Positions 45,544-55,567 of a DNA stretch of 64,000 nt are shown in pieces. Every line of letters starts with the position of its first letter. Position 1 is the first letter of the stretch. The DNA is from Ichthyophis bannanicus. Its lineage: Eukaryota; Chordata; Amphibia; Gymnophiona; Ichthyophiidae. The position numbers and the translations under genes were made by a program. Under the pieces are notes generated by a model that was given only the letters and a program-made list of their open reading frames with translations, ran no database searches and had not been told where the DNA came from. Location of the stretch: the NCBI GenBank assembly GCA_033557465.1, contig CM066032.1, forward strand, positions 449,932,270-449,996,269, in the 5' to 3' direction.

Positions 45544-45849
45544 GTAAGTGCAGGTGGCCATCAGATGTTGGCAAAAAGTATTGAACTGCCTTTCTCCTGT
45601 TGTAAGAACAAACTTAACAACTTGCTTACTGAGTTATTTCAGGTAAACTGTATTGAGTAAGTATATTTGAATGGATAATATTTTCTGAATGCTCTATAAT
45701 AATCATCAAATGTCAGTTCTAATTGATTCTAAGTTGGCAGTGACCAAAAAGATAAGCATTTAATAATTGCTCAGGTGTTTGTGAATTGATTTAGTAAATA
45801 TCAAGTTTGGCATAGCTATAATCATCACAGTTGAATCTAATTAGCATCT

Positions 45850-46075
45850 AAATGGAGTGAAGGAGTAGCCTAATGGTTAGAGCAGTGGGTTGAAAACCAA
45901 GGAAGTCAGAGTTCAAAGCCCACTGATTCTCCTTGTGACTTTGAACAAGTTATTTAACCCCTCATTGCCTCAAGTACAAAATTAGATTGTAAACCCTCTG
46001 GGGACAGGGAAATACCTAGCACACCTGAATACAACTCACCTTCGAACTACTACTGAAGAAGGGTGAGCTACAATC
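45850..46075 (+). mobile_element. Older tRNA-derived SINE
   Basis: The head GGAGTAGCCTAATGGTTAGA has a recognisable A box, and AGAGTTCAAAGCCC is a degraded B box. Downstream are TTGAACAAGTTATTTAACCC, ATTAGATTGTAAACCCTC and ACTACTACTGAAGAAGG, typical of tRNA/V-type vertebrate SINEs. More diverged than the other two SINEs here. Confidence 0.75.
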
Positions 46076-46329
46076 CCCCCCACCCCACCCCCAAAAAATT
46101 GATATGAACAGTGAAGTGTCAATTTAATGAATGGTTCTAGGGATACTGCCTTGACAAAGGTTCTAAATAGTCTGTCATCCTGGGGGTTGAAACATTTATT
46201 GTGGAACCTTTCTGGGGATGGATCAACTCTGGTTTGAGGCAGACATGGAATAGCTTCAAGCTGCAACATTTTGGTAATTGGGATTGGTCTGGTTTTATTT
46301 ACAAAATTCATTTTACAATCCTCTATCAT
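46076..46329. other. Intron-like sequence
   Basis: No feature recognised apart from a C-rich run at 46,073-46,092. Confidence 0.35.
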
Positions 46330-46673
46330 GCTTCCAGCAGTGGCTAATCCAGGTCACAAGTATCTGGCAGAATCCTGAAAGGTAGACAGATTCCATTCTG
46401 CTATTCCCAGGGATAAGCAGTGAATTACCCCAAATCTACCTTATTAACAGTTTATGGACTTTTCCTCTGAGAACTCCCGAGAGCTTTTTTTTTTAAACCC
46501 AGCTACACTAACAACTTTTACCATATCCTCTAGTGACGAATTTTCAGAGCTTAATTATGTGTTGAGTGAAAAGATAATTTCTCTGATTTGTCTTAAATGT
46601 ACTGCTTAGTAACTTTATGACATGTCCCCTAGTCTTTGTACTTTTTGAAAGACTAAACAACCAATTCACACTT
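46330..46673 (-). mobile_element. CR1 LINE 3' fragment
   Basis: In sense (minus strand) it reads TGTGAATTGGTTGTTTAGTC, then GACTAGGGGACATGTCATAA, AGCTGGGTTT...TCAGAGGAAAAGTCCATAAA and GATACTTGTGACCTGGATTA, the standard CR1 3' region. It is cut at 46,673 exactly where DIRS-C starts. Confidence 0.75.
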
Positions 46674-47080
46674 ATCTCCAGGAACAAGCAGGAATGTAGT
46701 CTTCACATATGGGTATCGTCGGTACCAACAGAGCCTTCGTGGGAACCCTCCCCAGCGTCCAATAGGAAAGCTTTTGGGAGCATCCGACAGTGCCTGCGTG
46801 CTGCCTTCCCGCCTTTCCAACTGTCTCTCTCCAGTTCTTAGTTTTTCGCGGAGCCGACAAGTCACATACCCTGTCACTGCAGAAAAATTTCATCTTTAAT
46901 CTTTGTTTTTGTGGTCGCGTCTGCCTTCCTGGACGCCATACTGGTACTGCCGGTTCTTTCTTCTTTTGAAAACAAAACAAAACAAAAGAACATTATAGTT
47001 TGAGGTGTTTTACTTTAGAAACTTTTTTTCCTTGGTGCTAGGTGCCAGTTTGGGCACTAGGCCCAATTTTTTCCTTAAAA

Positions 47081-48882
47081 ATGGAAAAACGTACTTCAGG
47101 TTTTAAGAAATGTTCTAAATGTGGCGGTACTATTTCCGTCACCAACACCCATGATTGGAGTCTCAAATGTTTAGGTCCTGACCACTCTATTTCAGAGTGC
47201 CACTCCTGTGGAATGATGTCAAAAAGGGGCCGGCAGAACCGAGCTGCTAAACTTAGCACCTTTTTTCCCTCAGACATAGCGTCTGTTGCATCGACGTCCT
47301 CCAGGGCCTCATCTTCCTCCCATGGATCTCAGGTAACTAAACATAAATCTAGCCGATCCTCAAATGGTAGATCTCCTCCTAAGTATCGAGATGCCCCTGG
47401 TGTTGCCCTTGAGGAATTTTCACTGGCAAAACTGCACTGGCGGGAGGCTTCGGCTTCCAAAGCACTAACGGGGCTCCAGGATGTTCTTGAGGCCTCAACC
47501 TCGGCAGAACTGGTGCCATGCTCTGGGGTTCCGGCCGCTTCTACCGGTAACGACACCCAAGCATTGGCAGTGTTGATAGACCAGAGATTCCTTGCTATCG
47601 AATGCAGTCTAGTGGCTCTTCTCACAGCTTCGGTACCGTTGAAACCGCTTCAGACACCTCAACCGATACCGGTACCGACACCGGTACTGACTGCATTAGC
47701 ATCGGCGGGTATGCCACCCATACAGAGTCATGCGTATGTCTCCGGCATCGACAGATTGGAACCGGAACAACCCGATACCGACTTCAATCGATACCGGTAC
47801 CATGCTTTGCATGATCACCGGGATCGGAGGTATTTTGAATCCTCTGATGAGTCTGAAGACTCCAAAGACTCTGCCGATAAAAGAGTACTTCTCCCCAAGG
47901 ATTCCTCTTCTCCTCAGCACAGAATGTCTCCGCCAGAGGATATGTCCTTTCAGGACTTTATCCATGATGTAGCCCGAGGCCTTTCCATCACAGTAGCTCC
48001 TGAAAAAGAGCCTAGGGCAAAGGAATTGGAAATTCTCCAATACCCTAAGGCTCCCAAAGAGGCAGCTACTCTGCCTATTAATGAAATTTTACATGATCTT
48101 ATGCTAAGGATGTGGGAAACACCTTTAACGACATCTCCTCATTCTCGAAGACTCGATACCATGTATCAAGTTCCACCTTGTCCTGGCTTTCAAAAAATTC
48201 AGTTACCACACCATTCAATGATGGTGGAACCAGCCATAAGAAGGATGAAAAGTGCAAAGAGACATGCATCCAATCCTCCAGGTCGTGAATGTAGGACTCT
48301 CTATGCCTTTGGGTGTCGATGCTTCCAAGATACCATGCTCTCAGCTAGGATCAGTTCCTATATCTTGTATATGGGAATGTTCCTTAAAGTGGTCACAAAA
48401 GGAAAGACTATCTTACTCTAGTCAAACATGCTCAGGATGTTTCCAAGTTTGTAAATCGTGCAGCCTTTGACTGTTTTGAGTGCATAAGCAGAACCTCAGC
48501 TATTGCCATTGGTGCACGTTGGATAGCCTGGCTTCAGGCATCTGACTTGGAAATTTGGGTACAGGATAAATTAGGAAACATTCCTTCCACAGGAGAAAAT
48601 CTCTTTGGCAAGAATTGGCAGGAGAAGGCTAATGAGATAGATGCTGACAATATCACCTTGGATAGATTGTCCAAATCTACAATCGATCCTGCAAGGAAAA
48701 AATCCTCTAATAAACCATTTTTCAATAAGAAAAAGAAGTTTTATCCTTCCTATACCCAACAGGGACACCGTCCAGGTCAGACTGCCCAAAAGGGACAACA
48801 GCAACAACCTAGACAACAAAAGAAGCCAAAAGCTGCAAATCCTCAGCCACCTCAGCAGGCTCAGCCTCCTCAGGGGCTTTGA
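47081..48882 (+). pseudogene. DIRS-C gag
   Basis: The start MEKRTSGFKKC matches the gag starts of D and E. The upstream in-frame ATG at 47,042 is probably not used. Three CxxC pairs (residues 10-46) are followed by a Ser/Pro-rich middle, an acidic cluster (SSDESEDSKDSAD) and the conserved block MSPPEDMSFQDFIHDVARGL. Then comes SARISSYILYMGMFL, part of the presumed capsid-like region. A deletion of roughly 50 bases near 48,400 shifts the frame, and the C-terminal part continues at 48,547-48,882 (LGNIPSTGENLFGK, then a Gln/Pro-rich end). It is the structural protein of the element, broken here. Confidence 0.8.
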
Positions 48883-50732
48883 CTCCTCCCTAGAGAACTT
48901 TGCCTTCCTGCCTCTGAACGGTCCAGAATCCTCGACCATCCCAGGCAGGTTATGTCATTTTGCCCACAGATGGTACCAAATAACAGCAGAAAATTGGACT
49001 CTTGTCCATTGTACGAGAGGGGTACAAGCTTCATTTTCACAGCATGCCCCCTCCTACAATTGTAAGACAGTTCAATTCTCAGACCTCTTTCGACAGTCTT
49101 TTAGGTCAAAAAGTCACAATGCTCCTTGCTCAAGGAGCAATAGAGGAAGTACCCATTCCCCATCAGGGTACAGGCTTCTATGCCCCCTATTCCAAAGCCC
49201 TTGTCTGCCTGGTATCCAGATGAGCTCCTATGAACTCTAGGGACTGAGTGGGAGCAAGATTGGATTTTGGGAGGTTTATGACCAGTCCCAAATACTGAAG
49301 GAAAACAGGGGGACACAGACCCATTTTAGACCTCAGAAAATTGAACAAATATTTGTTCCAAGAGAAGTTCAAAATGGTCTCTCTAGGAGCCCTGCTGCCA
49401 TACCTTCAAAGTCAGGATTGGCTTTGTTCTCTAGATCTCAAGAATGCGTATACTCATATTCTCATCCATCCAAATCACAGGAGATTCCTCCGATTCCTGT
49501 TTCAAGGAAAGCACTACCATTACAAGGTTCTTCCCTTTGGCCTGGCTTCTGCGCCAAGAGTGTTCACAAAATGCATGGCTGTGGTAGTAGCATTTCTCCG
49601 CACTCTGGGAATATTCGTCTTCCCTACAGTGCCAGAAGCCAGCTTTGCTCTGTTTCGCACAATGCGAATCCTTCAGTATTTGGGACTGGTCATAAACCTC
49701 CCAAAATCCAATCTTGCTCCCACTTAGTCCCTAGAGTTCATAGGAGCTCATCTGGATACCAGGCAGACAAGGGCTTTCCTTCCGCAGCTCCGCTGTCTTC
49801 GCATAGTACAACTAGCTTCCCAAGCAGTGCTCAAACCTTGTCTCACTGCTCGGGAAATGCTACAATTGCTAGGCCACATGGCATCCACCGTGCATGTGGT
49901 TCTTTAAGCTCGCCTCCATATGCGAGCAGCCCAGTGGACTTTACCCACTCAGCGGACACAGGCTCCAGGCTGCCTGTCGGACAAAATAACAAACTCAAAT
50001 CGTCTTATTTCGTCCCTCCAATGGTGACAATCACCCAGAAACTTTCTGGTGGGGTCTCCTTTCCAGCAACCCCTATCCCAAGCCACCCTAACAGATGCAT
50101 CACAGGTGGAATGGGGAGCCCACCTGCACGATCTCTCTACCCAGGGTACCTGGACTCCACAGGAGGCCTGTCTTCACATCAACCTCCTGGAGCTCAGAGC
50201 AGTCTTCTTTGCTCTTCGAGTATTTCACGCCCAGCTCAGCTACAAGGCAGTCCTAGTTCAAACGGACAATCAGGTAGCTATGTTCTATGTGAACAAGCAG
50301 GGCGGAACAGGCTCTCTGTCACTCTGCAACGAAGCTTTGCGACTATGGGCCCTCGCCAGAGAGCATCAGATTCATCTCCTTGCGGTGTATCTTCCAGGCA
50401 TCCAAAACTCTTGGGCAGACAAACTCAGTCGCGTTAGGCTTCCACACGAATGGTCTCTCCACCCAGACCAGGTTCCCCAAATATTTCAGATTTGGGGAAC
50501 CCCGGACATAGACTTCTTTGCAAGTACGCTGAATGCCAAACTTCCCCTGTTCTGTTCTAGAATTCCGGCTCCATGTTGTCAGGCAAGGGACGCCTTCCTC
50601 CTTCACTGGGGTCAGGACTTCCTATATGCCTTCCCACCCATTCTCCTCATCCCCAAAACCCTATTCAAGCTTCAGAGAGACAGAGGTCATATGATCCTCA
50701 TAGCTCCATGTTGGCCACGGCAAACGTTGTAA
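48883..50732 (+). pseudogene. DIRS-C RT-RNase H (catalytic motif lost)
   Basis: RT pieces are at 49,002-49,223 (REGYKLHFHSMPPPTIVRQF) and 49,341-49,727 (SLDLKNAYTHILIHPNHRRF, YKVLPFGLASAPRVFTKCMA). After IFVFP the expected YLDD segment is deleted (about 49,630) and the sequence jumps to RILQYLGLVINLPKSNLAPT. Positions 49,194-49,302 are an inverted copy of 49,670-49,775 replacing normal RT sequence. RNase H is intact-looking at 50,049-50,732 (TLTDASQVEWGAHL, LLELRAVFFAL, VQTDNQVAMFYVNKQ). IDFFAST and YAFPPILLIPK follow, the methyltransferase-like tail. Confidence 0.82.
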
Positions 50733-51900
50733 CCTCTGCTCCTACATCTCTCTCAAGCTCCACCTCTGGAGTTGGGATCCGCTCCAGATCTTCTCTCCCA
50801 AGAGGACGGGATGCTCTGGCATCCGAATCCCCAGTCTCTGCATCTCAGGGCCTGGTTGCTGAAAGCATAGAACTTCAGGATCTTAACCTGTCCCAACAGG
50901 TAAAGGATATTTTTCATGCTTCTAGGAAACCCTCCACAAGATGCTCGTATGCCTTTAAGTGGAAAAGGTTTACCATATGGTGCTCACAGAAGAGTCTTAA
51001 CCCTCTTGCGATACCTCTAGAATCGATACTGGAGTATCTCCTTCATTTGTCAAATGCGGGTCTCAAGACAAATTCAGTAAGAGTCCATCTTAGTGCTATT
51101 GCAGCTTCTTACAAGCCTCCTAAGTGGACAACCTATTTCCTCTCATAGCGAGATTTATGAGAGGCCTTCTTTTAACAAAGCCTTCCATTAAGCCACCACC
51201 GGTGACATGGGACTTAAATCTGGTGCTTGGGCAGCTCATGAAGCCGCTTTTTGAACCATTAGCCGCTACATCTCTGAAATTCCTTTATTGGAAAGTCATC
51301 TTCCTCATTGCAATCACATCAGCATGTCGCATCAGTGAATTGCAAGCGTTAATGGCTGATCCTCCTTATACAAGGTTCCACCATGATAAGGTAGTTCTTA
51401 GGACTCATCCACACTTTATGCCAAAGGTGGTTTTGCTTTTCCATTTAAACCAAGCAGTTTACCTTCCTGTATTCTTTCTGAGGCCTCATGCCTCCAGTGC
51501 AGAAAGGAACCTTCATACCTTGGACTGTAAAAGAGCTTTGGCCTTTTACTTGCAAAGGACACAGCAACATAGAAAATCTTCTCAACTCTTTGTTGCTTTT
51601 GATCCTTGTCATTTGGGACTTCCAGTTTCTAAAAGAACTCTATCTAACTGGATTGCTCATTGCATATCCTTTGCCTATGAGAGTAAGAACCTTCCTCTTG
51701 AAGGCCATGTCACAACTCACAATGTTAGAGCCATGGCAGCCTCAATGGCTCATCTTCACTCTGTGTCTATCGACGACATCTGTCGAGCAGCTACTTGGGC
51801 TTTGGTACATACCTTCACAGCCCACTACTGCTTAGACAAGGACTCCCGCCGGTATGCCTTTTTTGGCCAGGCTGTTCTTCAACACCTTTTTCAGACTTAA
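50573..51900 (+). pseudogene. DIRS-C tyrosine recombinase
   Basis: The N-terminal, core-binding part is in frame 50,573-51,148 (ASRKPSTRCSYAFKWKRF). The catalytic part is in 51,124-51,900 and keeps SACRISELQAL (catalytic Arg retained, the preceding Arg is Cys), VTTHNVRAMAAS (HxxR) and FTAHYCLD (Tyr). A single frameshift near 51,120-51,150 separates them. The start overlaps the RNase H ORF. Confidence 0.82.
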
Positions 51901-52061
51901 TCAACTCCTACCCACCGTCCCAGGTAGGATGCCAGAGATCCATGGGGAGAAGTATGGCCCTTTCACAAGGCCTAACAACTTCCTGGGGCCATCTCCCTGG
52001 TATCTGCAGCTAGGGAGTCCCCATATGTGAAGACTACATTCCTGCTTGTTCCTGGAGATAG

Positions 52062-52462
52062 CTTGGAAAAGGACAAAAGGAACAGATACCAGACTGGCAG
52101 AGTTTTTCAGGTTTGAAAAAAACCCCTTTTCTTTATTGCCCCTATGCGTTTTGGCCTGTGGCCTTCCTCAGGGGGTATCTTTAGGGTGCAAACCTTCTCT
52201 GTATAGATCTTCCGTTAAATAAAGAAGATAGATCACGCAGTTCAAAGCTTTGAATTGCGTGATATATATTCTTTATTTAACGGAAGTTCTATACAGAGAA
52301 GGTTTGCACTCTGCCAGTCTGGTATCTGTTCCTTTTGTCCTATTGTATCTTACAGATACTTTGTTGCTTTCTTTGGTCTTCTTCTCGATAGCTTGGAAAA
52401 GACATGCTAAGGAGGGATACAACAGAGATCTATAAAATAATGAGCCGAGGGGGAAAGTGTAG
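52062..52462 (+). mobile_element. CR1 scrap interrupted by a PLE-like insertion
   Basis: The bases at 52,062-52,071 plus 52,402-52,462 read GCTTGGAAAAG ACATGCTAAGG...ACAGAGATCTATAAAATAAT, the CR1 segment that normally precedes TGTGAAT. It lies between DIRS-C and DIRS-D. Confidence 0.6.
52072..52386. mobile_element. Palindromic PLE-like insertion with 15-bp duplication
   Basis: GATAGCTTGGAAAAG occurs at 52,057-52,071 and 52,387-52,401, an exact target duplication. The insert is a long palindrome. ACAAAAGGAACAGATACCAG near the left pairs with CTGGTATCTGTTCCTTTTGT near the right. TGCAAACCTTCTCTGTATAG pairs with CTATACAGAGAAGGTTTGCA. The centre is CAAAGCTTTG. The left arm carries an extra ~80 bases (52,107-52,185) with the PLE motif CCCTGAGGAAGGCC on the minus strand. 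Confidence 0.7.
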
Positions 52463-52839
52463 ATCTCCAGGAACAAGCAGGAATAAGTCCTCACATATGG
52501 GTACGTCGGTACCGACGGAGCCTGTGCGGGAAAGCTCCCCAGCTTCCCAGAAGGAAAGCTTTTGGGGCCTCCCACTGCGCATGCGCGCTGCCTTCCCGCC
52601 TTCCTGACCAACTCTCCTCAGTTCTTCTTTTTCCGCGGAGCCAGCAGGTCATGTTCCTGTCACCGCCGAAGAAGTTGTTATTTTAATTTGTTTCTTTGGC
52701 CACGTGTCTGCCTTCCCCGATTCCGGACCGGTACCGCCGGTCTTTTTTCTTTATTCTTTTAAAAAAAAAAATATCTTATTTTTCCCCACTTGGTGTGTTT
52801 GTTCTGTGAGGCCTCTAGGCCTTCACAGAATTCTCCCTC

Positions 52840-53374
52840 ATGGAGAAACAAGCCTCTGGTTTTAAAAAATGCACCAAGTGTAGCGGTACTATATCAGTCA
52901 CAGACACCCATGAATGGTGTCTTAAATGTTTGGGGCCTGACCACTCCATTCCAGATTGCCCATCCTGTTCTTTGATGTCTAAACGTGGCTTACAAAACCG
53001 GGCAGCCAAGTTTCACATGCTATTTTCTACAGATACTCCAGCATCGACATCTTCCAGGTCTTCCTCTCCTGATGGATCTCAGGTAACCAAACATTCCTCT
53101 GGCAGGTCCTCAAAGGGCAAATCTCCCTCCAAGTATCGAGATGCCCCCGGGCTTGACCCTGAGGACCCTGCCCCAGCCAAACAACCCCGGCGGGAAGCTC
53201 CGGCTTCCAAAGCTCCTCCTATGGGGTTACAGGTTGACATCGATGGCACGGCCTCAACCGATCACCTGTTAGACTGCTCTGGGGTACCGACTCAGTCTTC
53301 TGGTACCGACATCCAGACAGTCGTGGCGTCTATGGATCATACAGTTCAATCCATGCAGCAGGCCATTATGGCTT
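52840..53374 (+). pseudogene. DIRS-D gag, 5' part (interrupted)
   Basis: The start MEKQASGFKKCTKC is followed by the three CxxC pairs of the family (residues 10-46), a Ser/Lys-rich region (SSRSSSPDGSQVTKHSSGR), PAPAKQPRREAPASK and MQQAIMA. There the frame runs into the left end of DIRS-E. The frame stays open to 53,511 through E's terminal repeat only by chance. The remainder of the gene is at 59,267-60,541. Confidence 0.88.
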
Positions 53375-53744
53375 ATCTCCAGGAACAAGCAGGAATAAGT
53401 CCTCACATATGGGTACGTCGGAACCGACGGAGCCCGCGCGGGAAAGCTCCCCAGAAAGGAAGCCTTTGGGGCCTCCCACTGCACATGCGCGCTGCCTTCC
53501 CGCCTTCCTGACCAGCTCTCCTCAGTTTCTCTTTTTCCGCAGAGCCAGCAGGTCGTGTTCCTGTCACCGCTGAAGAAATTCTTGTTTTAGTTTGTTTCTT
53601 TAGACCGCATACCTGCCTTCCCCATACCGAAACCGGTACCGCCGGTCTCTCTCTTTCTTTCTTGCAAAAAAAAAAAAAAAAAATCTTTATTTTTGCACAA
53701 CTTGGTGACTTCGGTTAGGCCTTAGGCCTACACAAATTCTCCTC

Positions 53745-55567
53745 ATGGAGAAACCAGCCCCTGGTTTCAAGAAGTGTACCAAGTGTAGTGCTGTTATTTC
53801 TGTCACAGACACCCATGACTGGTGTCTTAAATGTTTGGGACCTGACCACTCCATTCCAGACTGCCCATCCTGCTCCCAGATGTCTAAACGTGGTTTGCAG
53901 AACCGGGCCAACAAATTCCATGTGCTGTTTGCTTCAGATAATCCAGCATCACAGTCATCCAGGTCTTCCTCTCCGGATGGATCTCAGGTAACCAAACCTT
54001 CTTCGGCCAGGTCCTCAAAGAGCAAATCTCCTTCAAAGCATCGAGAGGCTCTCACTTTTGAATCTGAGGATCCTGCCCCAGCCAAACAACCCCGGCGGGA
54101 AGCTCTGGCTTCCAAAGCTCCATCTATGGGGTTACAGGTTGACATCGATGGCACGGCCTCGACTGATCACCTGTTAGACTGCTCTGGGGTACCGGCCCAT
54201 ACCGGTACCGACATCCAGGCAGCAGTGGCGTCTATGAGCAATACTGTTCAGACCATGCAGCAGGCCATGCTGGCTTTCATTAAAGCTGCGACGCCCTCGG
54301 TACCGCATCCAGCGGTTCCGGGTCCGGTTCCGGTATCGTTTCCCATATCGGAACCGAGACCATCGTCTTCCAAACGCAGATCGGTTCCGCATGCCGGATC
54401 CGGGTTTTCACCCGATACCGATCCCATACCCGGTACGCCCGATGTCGATACCGAACGGTATGCGTATCGTGCGTTGGAAGCAAATAGAGGATACTCTGAT
54501 TCTTCTGAGGATTTTGACTCCTCTGAGGACTCTGATGAGCTGTCTCTAGTTCTTCCTGAAGACCCTTCTTCCCCAAAGAGGAGAATGTCTCCACCAGAGG
54601 ATTTGTCCTTTCAAGACTTCATTATAGAACTAGCTAAAGGACTTTCTATTACCGCATCCTCTGAAAAAGAACCTAGATCAAAGAAACTGGATATTTTAGG
54701 ATACCCTAAGGTTTCTAAGAGGCAGTCACCCTGCCTATCCATGAAATCTTTCAAGAACACTTGATGGACTTATGGGATGCTCCTCTAACGTTGTCTCCTT
54801 ATTCTCGTAGGTTGGACACCATGTACCGGGTCCCTCCTTCTCCTGGTTTTCAAAAGACTCAGCTGCCTCACCATTCCATTGTGGTGAAGTCTGCGCTGAA
54901 AAAGATTAAGAGTACCAAAAGGCACTCTTCTAACCCTCCAGGGCGAGAATGTAAGACCCTAGACTCTTTTGGTAGGAAAATCTTCCAGGCTAGTATGCTT
55001 ATAGCCAGGATTAATTCATACAGTCTGTATATGGGCATGTTTCTCAGGGAACTTGCCCTAAAGGTATGGCATTTTGCCCCCTTTATCCCTGAGGATAAAA
55101 AGGAGGAGTTCATTTCTATAGTGAAACAGCTTCTAGATGTTTCTAAATTCTCCAACAGAGCAGCCTTTGATTCCTTTGAAGGTGCCGGTAGAGCTTCGGG
55201 CATTGCCATTGCAGCCCGACGACTTGCTTGGCTCCAGGCCTCTGACCTACAACCCTGGGTCCTGGATGGCTTACGGAATCTGCCCTGTACAGGTGAGAAC
55301 TTATTTGGTAAAGACTGGCTAATTAAAGCCACTCAAATGGACGCAGAAAATGCTACCTTAGATAGACTTTCTAAGTCTACTTCTACTCCTGCCAAGAAAA
55401 AGTCTTTCAAGAGGCCTTACTACAAGAAGGCCAGATTTTCCACAAATACTGGCCAACAATCTTCTCAGCCTCGCTTTGCTGCTAAACGTCAGCAGCCTAA
55501 ACAGGCAAGGTCAAAGCCTGCAGTGTCTGCCACTCCTCAGCAGGCTCAACCCCCTCAGGGGTTTTGA
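53745..55567 (+). pseudogene. DIRS-E gag (one frameshift)
   Basis: The start is MEKPAPGFKKCTKC. Cys pairs are Cx2C-x12-Cx2C-x9-Cx2C at residues 10-46. A Ser-rich tract, PAPAKQPRREALASK, a Pro/Val-rich segment and an acidic cluster (SSEDFDSSEDSDE) follow, then MSPPEDLSFQDFIIELAKGL. The frame ends at 54,764 because one base is lost near 54,718, and it continues at 54,761-55,567 with MLIARINSYSLYMGMFL, SGIAIAARRLAWLQASDL and a Lys/Gln-rich tail ending QPPQGF. The C-terminus overlaps the RT ORF start, as in the other copies. Apart from the frameshift it is complete (about 605 codons). Confidence 0.88.

Larger units (their letters stand above)
46674..52061 (+). mobile_element. DIRS-C, long but rearranged DIRS retrotransposon
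   Basis: The left end is ATCTCCAGGAACAAGCAGGA...CACATATGGG, and the right inverted repeat is at 52,020-52,061 (CCCATATGTG...CTTGTTCCTGGAGAT). Gag, RT-RNase H and recombinase follow in the usual order. The inverted internal region beyond the right repeat is missing, because the element runs straight into a CR1 piece at 52,062. It contains a ~105-bp internal inverted duplication and lacks the RT catalytic motif (see findings). Confidence 0.88.

Noticed and set aside
45340..45561. 73-codon minus-strand frame
   Set aside because: It is antisense to exon B, which has proper splice sites and phase on the + strand.
53379..53511. Extension of DIRS-D gag to 53,511 as a natural C-terminus
   Set aside because: Those codons translate DIRS-E's left terminal repeat and have no counterpart in other gag copies.
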